Of a stretch of DNA of 38,523 nt, positions 34,496-38,523 are shown piece after piece; within the stretch, counting starts at the first letter, position 1, and each line of letters begins with the position of its first letter. The notes below the pieces were generated by a model. The model was not told the origin of the DNA and did not search any database. It saw only the letters and a list, made by a program, of their open reading frames with translations. The stretch comes from JACDCP01 sp050740235 (GTDB lineage Bacteria; Pseudomonadota; Gammaproteobacteria; Steroidobacterales; JACDCP01). The stretch lies in assembly GCA_050740235.1 (NCBI GenBank), contig JBOIDB010000124.1:1-38523 (forward strand). The letters run 5' to 3'. The translations under genes were made by a program, and so were the position numbers.

Positions 34496-35415
34496 AGCGG
34501 CGCAGGGTGCCCCTCTACCGTTTTGCCGGCCCGCGATACTGGCTGCCGTGGCTCGGCATCGGCGCGCTCAGGCTGTCGATCCTGTTACCCTGGCGCTGGC
34601 AGCTCGCCCTCGGACGACCCCTGGGCGGCATTCTTCATGTTGTCATGCGCAAGCGGCGCCGCTACGCGCTGGCCAACATCGCCGTCTGTTTTCCGGAGCT
34701 CGACGAGTCGGCTCGCCGCTCCCTCGTCCGGCGTCACTTCACATCGCTGAGCGTGTCGCTGTTCGAGATGGGGTTTGCATGGTGGGGCAAGCTCGCGCGG
34801 CTGCGTCCCCTGGCCCATCCGGAAGGCCTCGAGCACCTGCGGGCGGCGCTCGCGCACGGCCGCGGCGCCATCCTGTTGACGGGGCATTTCACCACGCTCG
34901 AGCTGGCGAGCTTGCTGTTGACGCAACTGGTGCCGCCGGTCGATGCGGTTTATCGGCAGAACGAGAATCCGCTGCTCGACGAAATCACGCGGCGCGGCCG
35001 CGAGCGCGGCGCGGAGGAGACCATACCGAAGGAGAGCGTGCGCAGCATGCTCAAGACGCTGCGCCGGAAGAAAGCGCTGTGGTACGCGCCGGATCAGAGC
35101 TATCGACGCAAGCAATCGGCGCTGGTGCCGTTCTTCGGCGAGCCGGCGGTGAGCGGCACGGCCACCTCGCAGCTTGCGCGCCTGAGTGGAGCACCGGTCG
35201 TGCCGTTCCTGCCGCTGCGCCTGGCCAATGGCTCTGGTTATCGGCTGATCGTGCTGCCGGCTCTCGAGGACTTCCCGAGCGACGACCCGGTCGCCGACAC
35301 GCTGCGCTTCCACCGCCTGCTCGAGGCGCATATCCGGAAGGCGCCGGAGCAGTATTACTGGATACATCGGCGATTCAAGGGGCGACCGCCGGAATATCCG
35401 GATATCTACCCGTGA
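34492..35415 (+). CDS. Lipid A secondary acyltransferase (LpxL/LpxM family), second copy
   Basis: A 307-residue paralogue of the acyltransferase at 33457-34377. It begins with a basic amphipathic/membrane segment (KRRRVPLYRFAGPRYWLPWL). The catalytic pair is HX4E in GHFTTLE (about 129-134), as in E. coli LpxL where the acid is Glu. Conserved downstream motifs are YRQNENPLLDEITRRGR, WYAPDQSYRRKQSALVPFFG and QYYWIHRRFKGRPP. Start GTG 34492 is chosen because conserved sequence begins there and it overlaps the stop of the preceding stub (GTGA). Its 3' end converges on kdkA across a palindromic repeat. Confidence 0.92.
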   Translation: MKRRRVPLYRFAGPRYWLPWLGIGALRLSILLPWRWQLALGRPLGGILHVVMRKRRRYALANIAVCFPELDESARRSLVRRHFTSLSVSLFEMGFAWWGKLARLRPLAHPEGLEHLRAALAHGRGAILLTGHFTTLELASLLLTQLVPPVDAVYRQNENPLLDEITRRGRERGAEETIPKESVRSMLKTLRRKKALWYAPDQSYRRKQSALVPFFGEPAVSGTATSQLARLSGAPVVPFLPLRLANGSGYRLIVLPALEDFPSDDPVADTLRFHRLLEAHIRKAPEQYYWIHRRFKGRPPEYPDIYP

Positions 35416-35436
35416 TTCGCGGAACCAAAGTCGAAT

Positions 35437-35480
35437 GGGGACATTCCTGATTTCACGCACGCGAAATCAGGAATGTCCCC
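35437..35480. repeat. Palindromic intergenic repeat, copy 2 (acyltransferase/kdkA)
   Basis: GGGGACATTCCTGATTTC (35437-35454) and GAAATCAGGAATGTCCCC (35463-35480) are perfect inverted repeats (18 of 18) around an 8-nt loop. Near-identical to copy 1 at 30549-30588. It overlaps the 3' end of kdkA, whose TGA (35467-35469) and last two to three codons lie inside it. Confidence 0.9.
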
Positions 35481-36219
35481 GTGCGTAAGCGCGCCGCAGC
35501 GATGCCATGTCGTCGGCCGTGACGTCGATGCGCGGGTTCTCGCGGCCGATCTTGCGCAGCGAGCGATCCAGCCGCGCGAGATTCGCTTGCCGCCAGTCGC
35601 CGCCTTCGCCGCGCAATCGCCCACGGTCGAAGTCGAGCAGGTAAACGTCGCCGCTTGCGTCCACGAGCAGGTTGTGCGCCGTGAGATCGGCATGAAAGAC
35701 ACCCGCATCGTGAAACTTGCGGACGCAGGCGCCGACTCTCGCCCAGATGTCCGCAGGCGCCGTGTCGGCCGCCAGCCTGCGCGACAGAGGCTCCGCCTCC
35801 GGAATGCGCAGCGTGCAGAGATCCGCCGTATAGGCGAGGCCGTGGCGTTGGTAGCGCGCGGCCACCGGCCGGGGCACCGGCAGACCGGCCGAGAACAGGC
35901 GTGCGAGCAGCCGCCACTCGCGGAACGAGCGCGTACGGTCCGGGCCCAGCCACAAATAGTGGTCATCGAGCAGGCGACCTACCGCCCCGCCGCGGCAATA
36001 GTGCCGCAAAGCCCAGTCTTGCGCGCCCGCGCGCGCGAAAAAAACCGTCCCGCGGCCGCCGGTCGCCACGCTGAGCGCATCGCGGCTCCGCCAGTAATCG
36101 AGGGCGAAGAGCTCTTCGCGAAAATCCGGGGCGACGGCGGGGTCGAACAGGATCTCGCCGTCCTTCGCCGCCCGGCGGCTTTCGCGAAGCGCTGGTGTAG
36201 AATCGGTCGTCTGTTTCAC
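35467..36219 (-). CDS. kdkA: Kdo kinase
   Basis: A 250-residue kinase-fold protein that phosphorylates the 4-OH of Kdo on the LPS inner core with ATP. Family motifs: GGRGTVFFARAGAQDWALRH, then YCRGGAVGRLLDDHYLW, REWRLLARLFSAGLPVPRPV, the catalytic loop VFHADLTAHNLLVD and the metal-binding DFDRGRLR. Translation starts at GTG 36219 with GAAAGG about 5 nt upstream. The last residues (GHS) and stop come from the palindromic repeat, so the natural C-terminus has been replaced. It is divergent from kdoO by only 15 nt. Confidence 0.93.
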   Translation of the reverse strand: MKQTTDSTPALRESRRAAKDGEILFDPAVAPDFREELFALDYWRSRDALSVATGGRGTVFFARAGAQDWALRHYCRGGAVGRLLDDHYLWLGPDRTRSFREWRLLARLFSAGLPVPRPVAARYQRHGLAYTADLCTLRIPEAEPLSRRLAADTAPADIWARVGACVRKFHDAGVFHADLTAHNLLVDASGDVYLLDFDRGRLRGEGGDWRQANLARLDRSLRKIGRENPRIDVTADDMASLRRAYARGHS

Positions 36220-36234
36220 GAACGCCTTTCAAGC

Positions 36235-37140
36235 ATGCTGGCGACCTACACCGCAGAAAACATCGAGAACGCCGGCGAGCACGAAATCTCGGACGCGCTG
36301 GAGCGCGGCAGCATCGTGCATTTTCCCGAATGCCCGGTCGAATTGCCTCCGCCCGAAGATCTGGAGTTTCTGCGCGAGCGCCTGCCCGCGCAGCTCAAGC
36401 TCAAGAACATCAGCTACCACCCCGAGGCCGACCGCGTGCGCGGCATCGAAGGCGAGCCGGCAATCGTCGCCCGCGTGCATGACATCCTGACCGGGCACAG
36501 CGCCAGAGTCGAGGCATTCCTGCAGCGCGCCATCCCCTCGCTCGCGCGCGGCTGGACGGTCGGCACGGTCAGCTTCCGTCCCATCGAGGAGAAGGGCCGC
36601 AATCTCTCGCCGCACGCCAGCAACGAGCTCGTGCACATCGACGCCGGCGCGTACGGCGCCACCAACGGCGACCGAATTTTCCGCTTCTTCGTCAACGTCA
36701 ATCCGAACGAAGACCGGGTCTGGGCGAGCAAGGGCCGGTTCCCGGAGCTTTACGAAAAGTACGGCCGTGCCGCGGGCATCGACGCCGCGCGTAGCCCCGC
36801 CGATCTCGCCAAAGGGCCGCTCGATCATGCGCGCAGCGCCTTCCTCCATGGTCTCCAGAAGGTCGGTCTGCCGATGGCGCGGGTGCTGGACTCGAGCCCT
36901 TACGACCGGGTAATGCGCCGATTCCACAATTTCATGAAGGACACGCCGGAATTCCAGCAGAGCACGGCGGGTCACGTCGACCTGCGGTTCAAGCCCTTCT
37001 CGGCCTGGATGGTTTTCACCGATATGGTCAGCCATGCGAGCATCTCGGGCCGTTTCGCGCTCGTCAACACGAACCTCGTGCCGCTCGGCAACTGCCGCCT
37101 GCAGGAGCTCGCGCCCTTCAATATTCTCAAGGCCGCCTGA
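36235..37140 (+). CDS. kdoO: Kdo 3-hydroxylase, Fe(II)/2-oxoglutarate dioxygenase
   Basis: A 301-residue protein of the Kdo hydroxylase family, which converts Kdo in LPS to D-glycero-D-talo-oct-2-ulosonic acid (Ko). The metal triad is visible as HID in NELVHIDAGAYGATNGDR (about 137-139) and the distal His in MVSHASISGRFALVNTN (about 267), with the 2-oxoglutarate-binding Arg a few residues on. The middle carries GRNLSPHASNELVH and FRFFVNVNPNEDRVW. The ATG lies 15 nt from the divergent kdkA start. The 3' end overlaps waaF by 14 nt in convergent orientation. A long open frame continues upstream through kdkA but is antisense and not real. Confidence 0.92.
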   Translation: MLATYTAENIENAGEHEISDALERGSIVHFPECPVELPPPEDLEFLRERLPAQLKLKNISYHPEADRVRGIEGEPAIVARVHDILTGHSARVEAFLQRAIPSLARGWTVGTVSFRPIEEKGRNLSPHASNELVHIDAGAYGATNGDRIFRFFVNVNPNEDRVWASKGRFPELYEKYGRAAGIDAARSPADLAKGPLDHARSAFLHGLQKVGLPMARVLDSSPYDRVMRRFHNFMKDTPEFQQSTAGHVDLRFKPFSAWMVFTDMVSHASISGRFALVNTNLVPLGNCRLQELAPFNILKAA

Positions 37141-38194
37141 GAACCTGCCTTCGTTCATCCTCGCCGCGCGCAGCGGGAGCGGAATCGAGCGCGCGGCGAA
37201 CGTCCTCGAACACTTCATCGGGCCCGATGCCGCGCAGGCAGCGGAAGTGACCCAGCGGACATTCGCGCTCGAAGCACGGACTGCACTCGATTCCCAGATA
37301 CTTGACCGTGCGGCGAGCCGTGAGCGGCGGCGTATAAGCGGGCGACGAAGAGCCGTACAGCGCGACGACATGCGTTCCCACGGCGGCGGCGACGTGCATG
37401 AGCCCGGAATCGTTGGTCACGGCGACGCGCGTCATCGCCAGCAGATCGACGACGTCCTCGAGGAGGGTTTGTCCGCACAGGTTGCGCGCAGCTTCGAGCG
37501 CGTAACCGGCGACGCGCTCGCCCGCGAGACGATCGCGCTCCGAGCCCAGTATCCAGATACGGCATCCGGCGTCGGCAAGGCGTTTCGCGAGCGCCCCGAA
37601 ATGCTCGAGCGGCCAGCATTTCGCGGGCCCGTACTCTGCGCCGGGCATCAAAGCGACGATCCGGTCGCCGGATTCGAGGCCGAGGGCCGCGACCAGGCGT
37701 GCCTGATTTTCGGCATCGACGTCGAGCCGCGGCGTCGGAATCGACGGCGCCGGGGCATCGGCAGGCACGCCGAGCGACACGAAACGTTCGACCGTTTGCG
37801 AGGCTCGCGTGTCGTCACGCACGCGCAGATCGTTGATGAGCCCGTACCGCATCTCGCCACGGTTGCCGGTGCGCAGCGGTATGCGGGCGAAGAACGGCAC
37901 CAGCGCCGCCTTGAACGAACGCGGCAGGACGATCGCGTGCGCATAGCGGCCGCGCAAGGACCTGCCGAGCCGGTAGCGCGTTCGCAGCGCAAGCTCGCCG
38001 TGGCCTGCCGGCAGCTCGATGCCCTCGCGCACCTCGGGCATGCGGCGGATGATCGGCAGCGACCAGCCCGGCGCCAGCATGTCGATGGCCGGGGCGGGCG
38101 AGCTGCGCGACAGCAGCATGCACAGCGCCTGCGTCATGACCATATCGCCGACCCAGGACGGGCCGACGATCAGTACCGCGCGTTCCGCGCTCAC
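37127..38194 (-). CDS. waaF: ADP-heptose:LPS heptosyltransferase II
   Basis: A 355-residue GT9 glycosyltransferase adding the second heptose to the LPS inner core. Markers: VLIVGPSWVGDMVMTQALCM at the N-terminus, ALMPGAEYGPAKCWPLEHFG in the donor site, VAVTNDSGLMHVAAAVG and ALYGSSSPAYTPP. The latter residues distinguish WaaF-like from WaaC-like enzymes. Start GTG 38194 overlaps the hldD stop (GTGA), so hldD-waaF form one operon. The 3' end overlaps kdoO by 14 nt. Confidence 0.94.
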   Translation of the reverse strand: MSAERAVLIVGPSWVGDMVMTQALCMLLSRSSPAPAIDMLAPGWSLPIIRRMPEVREGIELPAGHGELALRTRYRLGRSLRGRYAHAIVLPRSFKAALVPFFARIPLRTGNRGEMRYGLINDLRVRDDTRASQTVERFVSLGVPADAPAPSIPTPRLDVDAENQARLVAALGLESGDRIVALMPGAEYGPAKCWPLEHFGALAKRLADAGCRIWILGSERDRLAGERVAGYALEAARNLCGQTLLEDVVDLLAMTRVAVTNDSGLMHVAAAVGTHVVALYGSSSPAYTPPLTARRTVKYLGIECSPCFERECPLGHFRCLRGIGPDEVFEDVRRALDSAPAARGEDERRQVLRRP

Positions 38195-38523
38195 GCGTCG
38201 GTGGCGACCGCGTCCAGATACAGACGGACGCCCTCCTGGACGGATTTGAAGGGCTCGTCGTAGCCGGCGGCGCGCAGCCTTCCCATGTCGGCCTCGGTAT
38301 GACTCTGGTAAGCGGACTCGAGCATGGCCGGGAAAGGGATGTAGCGGATCCGGCCGCGGCCGTGCCAGTCGATGACTGCGCGCGCGACTTCGTTGAAGCT
38401 CTGGCTTCGCCCCGTGCCGGCGTTGAAGATTCCCGAAACGTCCGGGTTGTCCAGAAACCAGAGGTTCATGCTGGCGACGTCGCCGACATAGATGAAGTCG
38501 CGCCGCTGCTCGCCGTTGCCGTA
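38191..38523 (-). CDS. hldD: ADP-L-glycero-D-manno-heptose 6-epimerase, C-terminal part
   Basis: Partial gene; the 5' end lies beyond the right edge. The visible 110 codons read YGNGEQRRDFIYVGDVASMN, then FNAGTGRSQSFNEVARAVID and IPFPAMLESAYQSHTEADMG, characteristic of the C-terminal half of HldD, the extended-SDR enzyme that epimerises ADP-heptose before WaaC/WaaF use it. The end (YLDAVATDA) and length from the RRDFIYV motif match the family. Its stop overlaps the waaF start by 4 nt. Confidence 0.93.
   Translation of the reverse strand, partial: YGNGEQRRDFIYVGDVASMNLWFLDNPDVSGIFNAGTGRSQSFNEVARAVIDWHGRGRIRYIPFPAMLESAYQSHTEADMGRLRAAGYDEPFKSVQEGVRLYLDAVATDA

Noticed and set aside
35473..36234. 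N-terminal extension of KdoO through kdkA
   Set aside because: It is antisense to an intact Kdo kinase gene, and the known hydroxylase family begins near the ATG at 36235.

Overview
The window is 38.5 kb of high-GC DNA from a Gammaproteobacterium. The lineage is not identifiable from sequence alone. Pointers are a lipid A/inner-core block (waaA, hldE, two lpxL-type genes, kdkA, kdoO, waaF, hldD), a pcm-like/tolC/waaA neighbourhood, and pyrophosphate-based energy genes like those of methanotrophs and other environmental gammaproteobacteria. No rRNA, tRNA, CRISPR array, integrase or intact transposase was recognised.

Layout. (1) 119-3461 (+): a PPi-dependent phosphofructokinase followed after 34 nt by a K+-insensitive H+-pumping pyrophosphatase, a PPi-linked energy operon. 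(2) 3532-10054 (+): a secreted Cys-rich protein and a CusC-CusB-CusA Cu(I)/Ag(I) efflux system with overlapping B and A genes. It is followed by a scrap yard (10055-10628) holding a PIN/VapC tail, a decayed second copy of the 3' end of the pyrophosphatase gene, and a terminator. The efflux module is therefore bracketed by direct repeats of the hppA 3' end. (3) 10629-23677 (-): a surface-proteolysis and signalling region. Reading in the direction of transcription it has a subtilase, a parvulin-type isomerase, and a tightly packed operon (unknown secreted protein, FHA-GAF protein, Ser/Thr kinase with TPRs, NarL-type histidine kinase, response regulator). A second subtilase with C-terminal SLH-like repeats comes last. 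The two subtilase genes share a 39-40 nt two-part element at nearly the same distance from their start codons. (4) 23873-27951 (-): thiC and, coupled by a perfect Shine-Dalgarno sequence that overlaps the thiC stop, a membrane-anchored PAS-PAS-GGDEF-EAL protein. (5) 28178-38523: pcm-like methyltransferase and tolC (+), waaA and hldE (-), two lipid A acyltransferases (+) with the stub of a third between them, kdkA (-), kdoO (+), waaF and partial hldD (-).

Working picture. Region 3 is the most novel part. A cytoplasmic two-component pair with no sensory domain of its own is encoded with an FHA/GAF protein and a transmembrane Ser/Thr kinase. It lies next to two exported proteases and a folding factor, and the proteases share an operator-like site. 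I infer a phospho-relay controlling surface subtilases. Region 5 predicts a lipid A-core with Kdo that can be both phosphorylated (KdkA) and hydroxylated (KdoO). Small rearrangement scars (hppA tail, vapC tail, lpxL tail, two copies of a 40-nt palindromic repeat at convergent gene ends) show local duplication and decay.
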